From contig NZ_SSXX01000002.1 of NCBI RefSeq assembly GCF_009469615.1, positions 485,001 to 549,000 on the forward strand: 64,000 nucleotides of DNA, written 5' to 3'. Positions 15,289-22,955 of the stretch are shown piece after piece. Position 1 is the first letter of the stretch, and each line of letters starts with the position of its first letter. Origin of the DNA: Dechloromonas sp. H13. GTDB lineage: Bacteria; Pseudomonadota; Gammaproteobacteria; Burkholderiales; Rhodocyclaceae. A model generated the notes under the pieces. That model had not been told where the DNA came from. It saw only the letters and a program-made list of their open reading frames with translations, and searched no databases. A program made the translations under genes and the position numbers.

Positions 15289-16503
15289 ATGGACAAAAAA
15301 TCATTCCTGCAGGCCGGCCATACGCCGACCCTGCTCGCCGCCTTCCTCTACTTCGACCTCGCCTTCATGGTCTGGGTCATCCTCGGCCCGCTCGGCGTCG
15401 GCATCGCCAAGGATCTCGGACTGAGCCACGCCGAAAAGGGCCTGATGGTCGCCACCCCGGTGCTGGCCGGCGCGCTGCTGCGCATCGTCATGGGCATTCT
15501 GGTCGATCGCCTGTCGCCCAAGAAGGCGGCGATCATCGGCCAGGTCGTCGTCATCGGCGCCATGCTCTATGCCTGGTTGGTCGGCGTCCATTCCTACGGC
15601 GAAGTGCTGGTCCTCGGCCTCTTCCTCGGCGTCGCCGGCGCCTCCTTCGCCGCCGCGCTGCCGCTCGCCTCGCGCTGGTATCCGGCCGAGCACCAGGGCA
15701 CGGCGATGGGCATCGCCGGCGCCGGTAACTCCGGCACCGCCCTCGCCGCGCTGTTCGCGCCCGGCCTGGCCGCTGCCTTTGGCTGGACCAACGTCTTCGG
15801 CATCGTGCTGATTCCGTTGGTCATCGTGCTGATCGCCTTCGTCTTCATGGCCAAGGACGCGCCGGACGCGCCGCCGCCCAAGACCTTGGCCGAGTACCTG
15901 AAGGTCCTCAAGGACAAGGACGCCTGGTGGTTCATGTTCTTCTACTCGGTCACCTTCGGCGGCTTTGTCGGCCTCGCCTCGTCGCTGGTCATCTACTTCA
16001 ACACCCAGTACGGCCTCGACCCCAAGATGGCGGGCTTCTTCACCGCCGGCTGCGTCTTCGCCGGCTCGCTGGTGCGCCCGATCGGCGGCAACGTCGCCGA
16101 CCGCGTCGGCGGTGTCAAATCGCTGACCGTGATGTACATCTTCGCCGCCATCTTCCTGGCCATTGTCAGCTTCGGCCTGCCGGAAGCCTGGATGGCGCTG
16201 GTCGTCTTCGTATGCGCCATGCTCTCGCTCGGCATGGGCAACGGCGCCGTGTTCCAGCTGGTGCCGCAGCGCTTCAAGAAGGAAATCGGCGTCATGACCG
16301 GTCTCGTCGGCATGGCCGGCGGCGTCGGCGGCTTCTACCTGGCGTCCAGCCTCGGCTACTCGAAGCAGATGACCGGCAGCTACCAGATGGGCTTCCTGAT
16401 CTTCGCCGCGCTGGCCGTGCTCGCCCTGGTCGGCCTGACCGGCGTCAAGACCCGCTGGCGCACGACCTGGGGCGCCAGCCACCTGACGACGGCCAAGATC
16501 TGA
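15289..16503 (+). CDS. narK: NarK/NasA-family nitrate (nitrate/nitrite) transporter, MFS
   Basis: A 404-residue major facilitator with 12 predicted helices. It carries the family's nitrate-signature glycine-rich segments (GIAGAGNSGTALAALFAP in the N-half and GLVGMAGGVGGFYLA in the C-half) and the arginine-containing helix (GALLRIVMGILVDR). It imports nitrate for the cytoplasmic NasA. It is preceded by a sigma54 promoter and an ANTAR-type leader, and followed 28 bases later by the P-box protein gene, which is probably co-transcribed. Confidence 0.93.
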   Translation: MDKKSFLQAGHTPTLLAAFLYFDLAFMVWVILGPLGVGIAKDLGLSHAEKGLMVATPVLAGALLRIVMGILVDRLSPKKAAIIGQVVVIGAMLYAWLVGVHSYGEVLVLGLFLGVAGASFAAALPLASRWYPAEHQGTAMGIAGAGNSGTALAALFAPGLAAAFGWTNVFGIVLIPLVIVLIAFVFMAKDAPDAPPPKTLAEYLKVLKDKDAWWFMFFYSVTFGGFVGLASSLVIYFNTQYGLDPKMAGFFTAGCVFAGSLVRPIGGNVADRVGGVKSLTVMYIFAAIFLAIVSFGLPEAWMALVVFVCAMLSLGMGNGAVFQLVPQRFKKEIGVMTGLVGMAGGVGGFYLASSLGYSKQMTGSYQMGFLIFAALAVLALVGLTGVKTRWRTTWGASHLTTAKI

Positions 16504-16531
16504 TCACGCAACCCCGACAGAGAGAAGAACA

Positions 16532-17323
16532 ATGAAAAGAAGGCAATTTCTGGCGTCGACCGCAGCGCTGCTGTTCGCCCCGACGGTTTTCGCCGCCGAA
16601 GCGGGCAAGGGCAGCCTGACCGTGGGCGCGGCGATCAACAAGGCCGGCCGCCAGCGCATGCTGTCGCAGCGCATGGCCAAGGCCTACGCCATGCAGGTGG
16701 CCGGCGTCATGCCGGACAAGGCGGGCAGCCTGCTCGAACAGTCGCGCCGCCTGTTCGAGGCGCAGCTCGCCGAGCTGAAGACGCTGGCGCCGACCGAGGC
16801 GATCCAGGCTGCGCTCGCCGATCTCGACAAGGCCTGGGCGGCCTACCGCGACGTGCTCGGCCGCCCGCGCACGCCGGAAAACGGCCGCCTGGTGCTGGTC
16901 GAGTCCGAGAAGACCCTGCGCGCCGCGCACGCGCTGACCGGGCTCTACGAAAAGCAGGCGGCGAACGGCGCCGGCCATCTGGTCAACATTTCCGGCCGCC
17001 AGCGCATGCTGTCGCAGCGCATGGCCAAGTGTTTCCTGTTCGAGCAGTCGGGGGTCGGTTCCGACCAGCTGAAGAGCGAGCTGGAGGCGGCGCGCCGCGA
17101 TTTCGTCGCCGCCCTGGCCGAACTCAACGCGGCGCCGCAGAACACGCCGGAGATCCGCACCGAACTGGGGCTCGCCAACACGCAGTGGCTGTTCTTCGAG
17201 CAGGCGCTCAACGGCAAGGAAAGCCGCGACATCGCCGCGCGCAACGTGGCGACGACCAGCGAGCGCATCCTCGAGGTGATGGACGGCCTGACCGGCCAGT
17301 ACGAAAAGCTGGTGCGCGCGTGA
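16532..17323 (+). CDS. Exported protein with two PilJ/NarX-type nitrate-box domains
   Basis: A 263-residue protein with an N-terminal export signal (MKRRQFLASTAALLFAPTVFA, with RR that may suit Tat) and no later membrane helix, so it should be periplasmic. Two tandem halves each carry GRQRMLSQRMAK (about residues 39-50 and 155-166), preceded by INKA or NIS. This is the PilJ N-terminal domain motif and resembles the nitrate-binding P-box of NarX. Placed directly after narK, it could be a soluble nitrate-binding or sensing protein. No catalytic domain is present, and the function is inferred from motif and context only. Confidence 0.85.
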   Translation: MKRRQFLASTAALLFAPTVFAAEAGKGSLTVGAAINKAGRQRMLSQRMAKAYAMQVAGVMPDKAGSLLEQSRRLFEAQLAELKTLAPTEAIQAALADLDKAWAAYRDVLGRPRTPENGRLVLVESEKTLRAAHALTGLYEKQAANGAGHLVNISGRQRMLSQRMAKCFLFEQSGVGSDQLKSELEAARRDFVAALAELNAAPQNTPEIRTELGLANTQWLFFEQALNGKESRDIAARNVATTSERILEVMDGLTGQYEKLVRA

Positions 17324-17368
17324 TGGTGCGGCGGGGCGGTGGCGCGCGGGCAGGGTAGTATCCGCTCC

Positions 17369-19075
17369 ATGGGAACCCAGCAGAACAACCGCCTCCGCCT
17401 CGCCGTCGGCCATTCCTCGCTGACCGGCCCGCGCGAGCGCAACGAGGACTATTGCGGCGTCGTCACGCCGGAAGGCCAGGAGCTCGCCAACAAGGGCGTC
17501 ATTGCCGCCGTCGCCGACGGCATCGGCGGCCACAAGGGCGGGCGCGAGGCGGCCGAGTACACGGTGCGCGGCCTGCTCTCCGACTATTTCGCGACGCCCG
17601 ACACCTGGGGCGTCCCGCGCGCCATCGAGACGGTGACGACGGCGCTCAACCGCTGGGTGATCGCCGAGGGCAGCCGCAACGCCGAGCTGGCCGGCATGGC
17701 GACGACGCTGTCGGTCCTCGTCCTGCGCGGTCGACGCTACTACACGGCCCATATCGGCGACAGCCGCATCTATCGCCTGCAGGATGGGCGCTTGCTGCCG
17801 CTGACCGTCGACCACACCTGGGAACACCCGGAACTCAACAACGTGCTGTCGCGCGCCATCGGCCTCGACCCGCGCGTGCTAATGGATTTTACCGACGGCG
17901 ACCTGGCGGTCGACGATCGTTTCCTGCTCGTTTCTGACGGCATCTGGGGCGTCCTGCCCGATGCGCTGATCGCCGAGGTGCTGCTCGATCACCCCGAGCC
18001 GCAGGCCGCCGCCGCCGCGCTGACCAGCCTGGCGCTGGCCCAGGGCGGCCACGACAATGCGACCGCCGTCGTCGTCGACGTCCTCGCCCTGCCGGCGAAC
18101 AGCCTGCGCGACAGCCTGGAGAGTGCCGCCAGCCTGCCGTTGCCGCATCGCCTCAAGGTCGGCCACGAGCTGGACGGGCTGATCGTCGAGGAAATCCTCC
18201 ACGATGCACGGGAAACGCTGCTCTACCGCGTGCGCAATCCGCGCAGCGGCCAGCAGCTGGTGCTCAAGACCCTGCAGCCGACTATGACCGGTGACGCCGA
18301 CGCGAGCGCTGCGCTGCTGATGGAGGAGTGGCGGGCCCGGCGCGTCGTTTCGCCCTTCTTCCCGCAGGTCGTGCCGGCCGAGGACAAGAGCTGCCTCTAC
18401 TACCTGATGACCTGGCACGCCGGCGCGACGCTGCAGGCGCGGCTCGACGCCGACCAGCATTTTCCGGCCGGCGAGGTGGTGCGGCTCGGCATCGCGCTGC
18501 TCAAGGGCATCGCCACGCTGCACCGGCTCGACATCGTGCATCGCGACATCAAGACCGACAACCTCCACCTCGGCCAGGACGGCGTGCTGCGCATCCTCGA
18601 CCTCGGCGTCGCCCTCAGCCTCGGCGAGCGCAAGCCGGACGATCCCGTGGGCCAGGCCGGCACGCCGTCGTACATGGCGCCGGAGCTGTTCGAGGGGGCG
18701 CCGCCGGCGCCGGGCTTCGATCTTTATGCCGCCGGTGTTACGCTGTATCACCTGCTGACCCGCAAATATCCCTATGGCGAGATCGAGCCCTTCCAGAAGC
18801 CGAAATTCGGCGAGCCCGCCCGCCCGACCCGCTGGCGGCCGGAGATTCCCGGCTGGCTGGAGAACCTCCTGCTCAAGGCCGTGGCGCGCGAGGCGAAGGA
18901 CCGCTTCGAAACTGCCGAGGAGTTCCTGCTGGCGCTCGAACGCGGGGCCGCGCGGCCGGTCGCCGCGCCCGGCCGGCAGCCGCTGGTGCAGCGCAACCCG
19001 CTCATGCTGTGGAAGCTCGTCGCCGCGGCATCGCTCGCGGTCAACCTCGTTTTATTGCTCAAATTGCTGCGCTAG
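17369..19075 (+). CDS. Bifunctional PP2C-type phosphatase / Ser-Thr protein kinase, membrane anchored (second copy)
   Basis: A 568-residue paralogue of the 13207 gene with the same layout. The PP2C part has E26-D27, D50-G51, D190-G191 and D229-N230. The kinase part has K300, HRDIKTDN (391-398), DLG in place of DFG (411-413), APE (437-439) and D451. A C-terminal helix lies at about 546-566. The catalytic loop is canonical here, whereas the first copy has HQD; the first copy has DFG, whereas this one has DLG. ATG 17369 is chosen over an in-frame GTG at 17339 because the family starts here; no strong ribosome site is visible. It follows the P-box gene by 45 bases. Confidence 0.88.
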   Translation: MGTQQNNRLRLAVGHSSLTGPRERNEDYCGVVTPEGQELANKGVIAAVADGIGGHKGGREAAEYTVRGLLSDYFATPDTWGVPRAIETVTTALNRWVIAEGSRNAELAGMATTLSVLVLRGRRYYTAHIGDSRIYRLQDGRLLPLTVDHTWEHPELNNVLSRAIGLDPRVLMDFTDGDLAVDDRFLLVSDGIWGVLPDALIAEVLLDHPEPQAAAAALTSLALAQGGHDNATAVVVDVLALPANSLRDSLESAASLPLPHRLKVGHELDGLIVEEILHDARETLLYRVRNPRSGQQLVLKTLQPTMTGDADASAALLMEEWRARRVVSPFFPQVVPAEDKSCLYYLMTWHAGATLQARLDADQHFPAGEVVRLGIALLKGIATLHRLDIVHRDIKTDNLHLGQDGVLRILDLGVALSLGERKPDDPVGQAGTPSYMAPELFEGAPPAPGFDLYAAGVTLYHLLTRKYPYGEIEPFQKPKFGEPARPTRWRPEIPGWLENLLLKAVAREAKDRFETAEEFLLALERGAARPVAAPGRQPLVQRNPLMLWKLVAAASLAVNLVLLLKLLR

Positions 19076-19093
19076 CCGCGGCGGGGCGACGGC

Positions 19094-20293
19094 ATGAGCC
19101 GGGCGCCGATCGCCGGTGACCAGCGGATGCCGGCCGGCGTCTGGGTGCTCGGCTTCGTCAGCCTGCTGATGGACGTTTCGTCGGAGATGATCCACAGCCT
19201 GCTGCCACTGTTCATGGTTACCACGCTCGGGGCCAGCGCGCTGGTCGTCGGGCTGATCGAGGGGCTGGCCGAGGCGACGGCGCTGATCGTCAAAGTGTTT
19301 TCCGGTGCGCTCAGCGATTACCTGGGCCGGCGCAAGGGGCTGGCGGTCTTCGGCTATGCGCTGGGGGCGCTGACCAAGCCGGTGTTCGCGCTCGCCTCGG
19401 GCGCCGGCATCGTCCTCGCCGCCCGCCTGCTCGACCGCATCGGCAAGGGCGTGCGCGGCGCTCCGCGCGATGCCCTGATCGCCGACCTCGCGCCGCCGGC
19501 GATCCGTGGCGCCGCCTTCGGGCTGCGCCAGTCGCTCGATACGGTCGGCGCCTTCGTCGGCCCGCTGCTCGCCACCGGGCTGATGCTGCTTTGGGCCGAC
19601 GACTTCCGGGCAGTCTTCTGGGTTGCCGTGATTCCCGGCCTGCTCGCCGTCGCCCTGCTGTGGGCCGGCGTCCGCGAGCCGCACCGGGCGCAGCCGGAAA
19701 GGCGCGGCAACCCGATCTCGCGCGCCAGCCTGCGGCGGCTGGGGGGCGCCTACTGGTGGGTGGTCGGTGTCGGCGGGCTGTTCACGCTGGCCCGCTTCAG
19801 CGAGGCCTTTCTCGTTCTGCGCGCGCAACAGTCGGGCATCGCGCTGGCGCTGGTGCCGCTGGTCATGGTCGCCATGAATCTCGTCTATGCGCTGGCCGCC
19901 TACCCGTTTGGCCGCCTGTCCGACCGCGTCAGCCATGCCGGTTTGCTGGCCGGCGGCCTGCTGGTGCTGGTCGCCGCCGACCTGGTGCTGGCGGCCAGCG
20001 TCCACTGGGGCGCGCTACTGGCCGGGGTGGCGCTGTGGGGCATCCATCTCGGCATCACCCAGGGGCTGCTGGCGACGATGGTCGCCGCTACGGCGCCAGC
20101 CGACCTGCGCGGCACGGCGTTCGGCTTCTTCAACCTGGTCAGCGGCGTCGCCATGCTGCTCGCCAGCCTGTGCGCGGGGCTGCTGTGGGATCGCTTCGGG
20201 GCCGAATTCGCTTTTTACGCCGGCGCGGCGTTCAGCCTGGTCGCCCTCCTGGCGCTTGCCGGACGGCCACGCGGAACGCCGTCGCGCGGGTGA
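19094..20293 (+). CDS. Major facilitator superfamily transporter, substrate unknown
   Basis: A 399-residue MFS protein with about 11-12 helices and a recognisable loop motif ([18 protein letters not shown]) and RIGKGVRGAPRDALIAD, a segment typical of a widespread group of uncharacterised proteobacterial MFS proteins. It starts 18 bases after the second kinase gene, so it is probably in the narK transcription unit. It is not a NarK relative: the nitrate signatures are absent. Substrate cannot be told from the sequence. Confidence 0.85.
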   Translation: MSRAPIAGDQRMPAGVWVLGFVSLLMDVSSEMIHSLLPLFMVTTLGASALVVGLIEGLAEATALIVKVFSGALSDYLGRRKGLAVFGYALGALTKPVFALASGAGIVLAARLLDRIGKGVRGAPRDALIADLAPPAIRGAAFGLRQSLDTVGAFVGPLLATGLMLLWADDFRAVFWVAVIPGLLAVALLWAGVREPHRAQPERRGNPISRASLRRLGGAYWWVVGVGGLFTLARFSEAFLVLRAQQSGIALALVPLVMVAMNLVYALAAYPFGRLSDRVSHAGLLAGGLLVLVAADLVLAASVHWGALLAGVALWGIHLGITQGLLATMVAATAPADLRGTAFGFFNLVSGVAMLLASLCAGLLWDRFGAEFAFYAGAAFSLVALLALAGRPRGTPSRG

Positions 20294-20392
20294 TTTCCGT
20301 TCGCCGCAGGCGGGCGCATACTGTACGTGTCTGCACCGCTGGCCTTCCGGCCGTCCGGGCGGCATAATCCGCCACCTTTCAGGAGTTGACCC

Positions 20393-20773
20393 ATGACCAC
20401 GGCCCTCATCCTTTTCGCCCACGGCGCCCGCGATCCGGAATGGGCCAATCCGCTGCGCCGCGTCCAGGCGGCGATCCGCCAGCGGGCCGGCGACAAGGCG
20501 GTCGAGCTCGCCTTCCTCGAATTCATGGCGCCGACGCTGGCCGACTGCGCGGCGGGGCTGGTCGCCGGCGGCGCGTCGGAGATTGTCGTGATTCCGATGT
20601 TCATCGCCCAGGGTGGCCATCTCAAGCGCGACGTGCCGGAAATGCTGGACCGCTTGCGGTCGACCCATCCGGCAGTGCGATTTTCATTGGCGGGGGCGAT
20701 CGGCGAGCACGAAACCGTCGTCCAGGCCATGGCGGCGGCGGCGTTGCAAGCGGCTGGTTCGGAGTTTGCTTAA
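20393..20773 (+). CDS. cbiX: CbiX/SirB-type sirohydrochlorin chelatase (single domain)
   Basis: A 126-residue protein of the small CbiX class with the metal-binding histidine in LILFAHGARDPEW (H10) and the second conserved segment IPMFIAQGGHLKRDVPEM (His at about 83). Members insert Fe or Co into sirohydrochlorin. Siroheme is the cofactor of NirB, so an iron chelatase role in siroheme supply for nitrite reduction is likely. It lies 8 bases upstream of nasT. Confidence 0.85.
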   Translation: MTTALILFAHGARDPEWANPLRRVQAAIRQRAGDKAVELAFLEFMAPTLADCAAGLVAGGASEIVVIPMFIAQGGHLKRDVPEMLDRLRSTHPAVRFSLAGAIGEHETVVQAMAAAALQAAGSEFA

Positions 20774-20781
20774 CCCCCCGC

Positions 20782-21357
20782 ATGCTTACCGTACTCGTCA
20801 TCGATGAATCCCGTTCGCGGGCTGGAGAAATCTGCGCCGGGCTGGCGCTCGCCGGCTATCAGGTGGCCGCCATCCTGGCCGGCTCGGAAAACCTGACGGC
20901 AGAGGTGGAGAAACTCCAGCCCGACGTCATCCTGATCGACACCGACAGCCCGAGCCGCGACACGCTGGAAAATCTGGCGGCGATGCACAAGGACATGCCA
21001 CGGCCGGTCGTCATCTTCACCCAGGAAGACGGCCAGGCGACCATCCGCGACGCCGTCAGGGCGGGCGTTTCGGCCTACGTGGTGGATGGCCTCGATCCCA
21101 GGCGCATCAAGCCCATCGTCGAGGTGGCGCGCGCCCGTTTCGAGGATACGCAGGCACTGCGCCGCGAGCTCGACGAGATTTCGCAGAAGCTTTCCGAGCG
21201 CAAGCTGGTCGACAAGGCCAAGGGCGTGCTGATGAAGGCGCGCGGGCTCGACGAGGACGCGGCCTACCACGCCATGCGCAAGCTGGCGATGGAGCGCGGC
21301 CAGACGATGGCCAAGGTGGCGCGCGACGTCATCGACATGGCGCGCGTCCTACTCTGA
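20782..21357 (+). CDS. nasT: NasT-type response regulator with ANTAR RNA-binding domain
   Basis: A 191-residue protein. Residues 1-120 form a receiver domain with D8-E9, D53 and T80 but without the usual C-terminal lysine, as in NasT. Residues 130-190 are an ANTAR domain (RKLVDKAKGVLMKARGLDED, then AYHAMRKLAMERGQTMAKVA). NasT binds leader RNA hairpins with hexaloops and prevents transcription termination when nitrate is present. Targets are predicted in this window upstream of nirB, the FNT gene, narK and nrtA. In other bacteria NasT is held back by the nitrate sensor NasS; no cytoplasmic NasS-like protein lies here. Confidence 0.93.
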   Translation: MLTVLVIDESRSRAGEICAGLALAGYQVAAILAGSENLTAEVEKLQPDVILIDTDSPSRDTLENLAAMHKDMPRPVVIFTQEDGQATIRDAVRAGVSAYVVDGLDPRRIKPIVEVARARFEDTQALRRELDEISQKLSERKLVDKAKGVLMKARGLDEDAAYHAMRKLAMERGQTMAKVARDVIDMARVLL

Positions 21358-21387
21358 CATTCCCCGTTGTTGTGCAGGGGAAGTCGC

Positions 21388-21408
21388 TTGCTGCACTGCA
21401 ACAGTGCA
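21388..21408 (+). promoter_or_regulatory. NtrC-type upstream site of nrtA
   Basis: TTGCTGCACTGCAAC (21388-21402) is the nrtA copy of the shared upstream motif, 110 bases before the -24 element. It overlaps a perfect dyad TGCACT-N5-AGTGCA (21392-21408), which contains GCAC-N7-GTGC, the core NtrC consensus. This and the next entries describe the 315-base gap 21358-21672. Confidence 0.68.
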
Positions 21409-21456
21409 TGGCCTGGCGGCAGGCGCCGGGCGAATCCGGCAAAAAAACTCCATTAG

Positions 21457-21494
21457 AATCATATAGTTCCAAGTAACTAGTTACAAATAACTAG
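21457..21494 (+). promoter_or_regulatory. AT-rich direct repeats and possible IHF site between the NtrC site and the nrtA promoter
   Basis: Two 14-base direct repeats, TAGTTCCAAGTAAC (21464-21477) and TAGTTACAAATAAC (21478-21491), differ at two positions and end 7 bases before the sigma54 promoter. AATCATATAGTTC (21457-21469) matches the IHF consensus with two mismatches. DNA bending here would fit sigma54 activation; this is inference. Confidence 0.4.
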
Positions 21495-21497
21495 TCC

Positions 21498-21513
21498 TGG
21501 CACGACCATTGCG
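21498..21513 (+). promoter_or_regulatory. Sigma54 (-24/-12) promoter of nrtA
   Basis: TGGCACG-N4-TTGCG, a near-perfect sigma54 promoter. Expected start near 21524. GACCAT/ATGGTC forms an inverted repeat across the -12 element (21505-21519 region). Confidence 0.9.
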
Positions 21514-21530
21514 ATGGTCCTCGTGAAACG

Positions 21531-21595
21531 CACGGTCAATGGCGGCCGGGCAGGAATCCGATCGGTTCGGTCGGATTCCGGGGACAAGGGCGTCC
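21531..21595 (+). promoter_or_regulatory. nrtA leader RNA with two ANTAR-type hexaloop hairpins
   Basis: Hairpin 1: CGGTC (21533-21537) / GGCCG (21544-21548), loop AATGGC. Hairpin 2: GGAC (21582-21585) / GTCC (21592-21595), loop AAGGGC. Both loops have A1 and G4. A separate 9-bp hairpin GGAATCCGA/TCGGATTCC (21553-21579) lies between them, so spacing is longer than the usual short linker. GGGCG (21588-21592) and CACC (21595-21598) could instead pair with CGCCC and GGTG inside the downstream terminator. Confidence 0.6.
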
Positions 21596-21620
21596 ACCTG
21601 TGCTGCCGGGATTTTGCGGC

Positions 21621-21646
21621 ATGGGTGTGGCGCCCATTTTGTTTTT
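21621..21646 (+). terminator. Intrinsic terminator (attenuator) in the nrtA leader
   Basis: ATGGGT (21621-21626) pairs with GCCCAT (21632-21637, one T-G pair) around a 5-base loop and is followed by TTTGTTTTT. It lies about 100 bases into the predicted transcript and 27 bases before the nrtA start, the position expected for a terminator controlled by NasT antitermination. Confidence 0.68.
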
Positions 21647-21672
21647 CGATTCAAGCAATCAAGGAGCAAGCA

Positions 21673-22938
21673 ATGGAAGACAACACTCTGGCGCCTAAGT
21701 CCAAGTCGTCCTTTTCTCGTCGTGACTTTGTTTCAGCCGCTTTGGGAGCATCGCTAATGTCCATGGTACCCCCCGGCGTCCGCAGCGGTGCCTGGGCCGC
21801 CGGTTCGGATGCCCCCGAAAAGAAGGAAGTCAAGATCGGCTTCATTCCCCTCACCGACTGCGCCTCCGTCGTCATGGCGGCGGTCAACAAGTTCGATGAG
21901 AAATACGGCATCAAGATCATCCCGACCAAGGAAGCCTCGTGGGCTTCGGTGCGCGACAAGCTGGTCAATGGCGAGCTTGACGCCGCCCACGTGCTGTACG
22001 GCCTGATCTACGGCGTGCAGTTGGGCATCGGCGGTCCCAAGAAGGACATGGCGTCCCTGATGACCCTGAACAACAACGGTCAGGCGATCACGCTTTCGAA
22101 CCAGATGCGCGACAAGGGCGCGACCGACGGCGCCAGCCTGGCTGCCCTGATCGCCAAGAAGGAAAAGGAATACACCTTCGCCCAGACCTTCCCGACCGGC
22201 ACCCACGCCATGTGGCTGTACTACTGGCTGGCGGCCAACGGCGTCAATCCGCTGAAGGACGTCAAGACGATCACCGTGCCGCCGCCGCAGATGGTGGCCA
22301 ACATGCGCGTCGGCAACATGGACGGTTTCTGCGTCGGCGAGCCGTGGAACAACCGCGCGATCATGGACAACATCGGCTTCACCGCGGTGACGACGCAGGA
22401 CATCTGGGTCGACCACCCGGAAAAGGTGCTCGGCACCACCGCCGAATGGGTGCAGAAGAACCCGAATACGGCGCGTGCCATGGTCGCCGCCATTCTCGAT
22501 GCCGGCAAGTGGATCGACGCCTCGCTGCCGAACAAGCAGAAGACGGCCGAAACCATCGCCCAGAAGGCCTACGTCAATACCGACACCGAAGTCATCGTCG
22601 CCCGCATGCTCGGCCGCTACCAGAACGGCCTCGGCAAGAGCTGGGACGACAAGAACCACATGAAGTTCTTCAACGATGGGGCGGTGAATTACCCTTACCT
22701 GTCCGACGGCATGTGGTTCATGACCCAGCACAAGCGCTGGGGGCTGCTCAAGAGCCATCCCGATTACCTGGCGATCGCCAAGCAGGTCAACCGCATCGAC
22801 GTCTACAAGCAGGGTGCCGCCGCCGCCGGCGTCGCGCTGCCCAAGAGCGACATGCGCAGCAGCAAGCTGATCGACGGCGTCGTCTGGGATGGCAAGGATC
22901 CGGCGAAGTACGCCGACGGATTCAAGGTCAAGGCCTGA
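21673..22938 (+). CDS. nrtA: Nitrate ABC transporter, substrate-binding protein
   Basis: A 421-residue protein of the NrtA/CmpA family. The N-terminus has a Tat signal (SRRDFVSAALGASLMS, residues 15-30; likely cleavage after AWA near 42), so it works in the periplasm. The mature part matches nitrate-binding proteins (KIGFIPLTDCASVVMAAV, FPTGTHAMWLYYWLAANG, NMRVGNMDGFCVGEPWNNRA). ATG 21673 follows AAGGAG. It heads the nrtABD unit behind a sigma54 promoter and attenuated leader. The exported signal argues against it being the cytoplasmic sensor NasS, its close relative. Confidence 0.93.
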   Translation: MEDNTLAPKSKSSFSRRDFVSAALGASLMSMVPPGVRSGAWAAGSDAPEKKEVKIGFIPLTDCASVVMAAVNKFDEKYGIKIIPTKEASWASVRDKLVNGELDAAHVLYGLIYGVQLGIGGPKKDMASLMTLNNNGQAITLSNQMRDKGATDGASLAALIAKKEKEYTFAQTFPTGTHAMWLYYWLAANGVNPLKDVKTITVPPPQMVANMRVGNMDGFCVGEPWNNRAIMDNIGFTAVTTQDIWVDHPEKVLGTTAEWVQKNPNTARAMVAAILDAGKWIDASLPNKQKTAETIAQKAYVNTDTEVIVARMLGRYQNGLGKSWDDKNHMKFFNDGAVNYPYLSDGMWFMTQHKRWGLLKSHPDYLAIAKQVNRIDVYKQGAAAAGVALPKSDMRSSKLIDGVVWDGKDPAKYADGFKVKA

Positions 22939-22955
22939 GGGCCAGGGAGAGAATC

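Noticed and set aside
21673-22938. The NrtA-like protein as the NasS sensor for NasT
   Set aside because: A clear Tat signal and the following permease and ATPase genes identify it as the transporter's binding protein.
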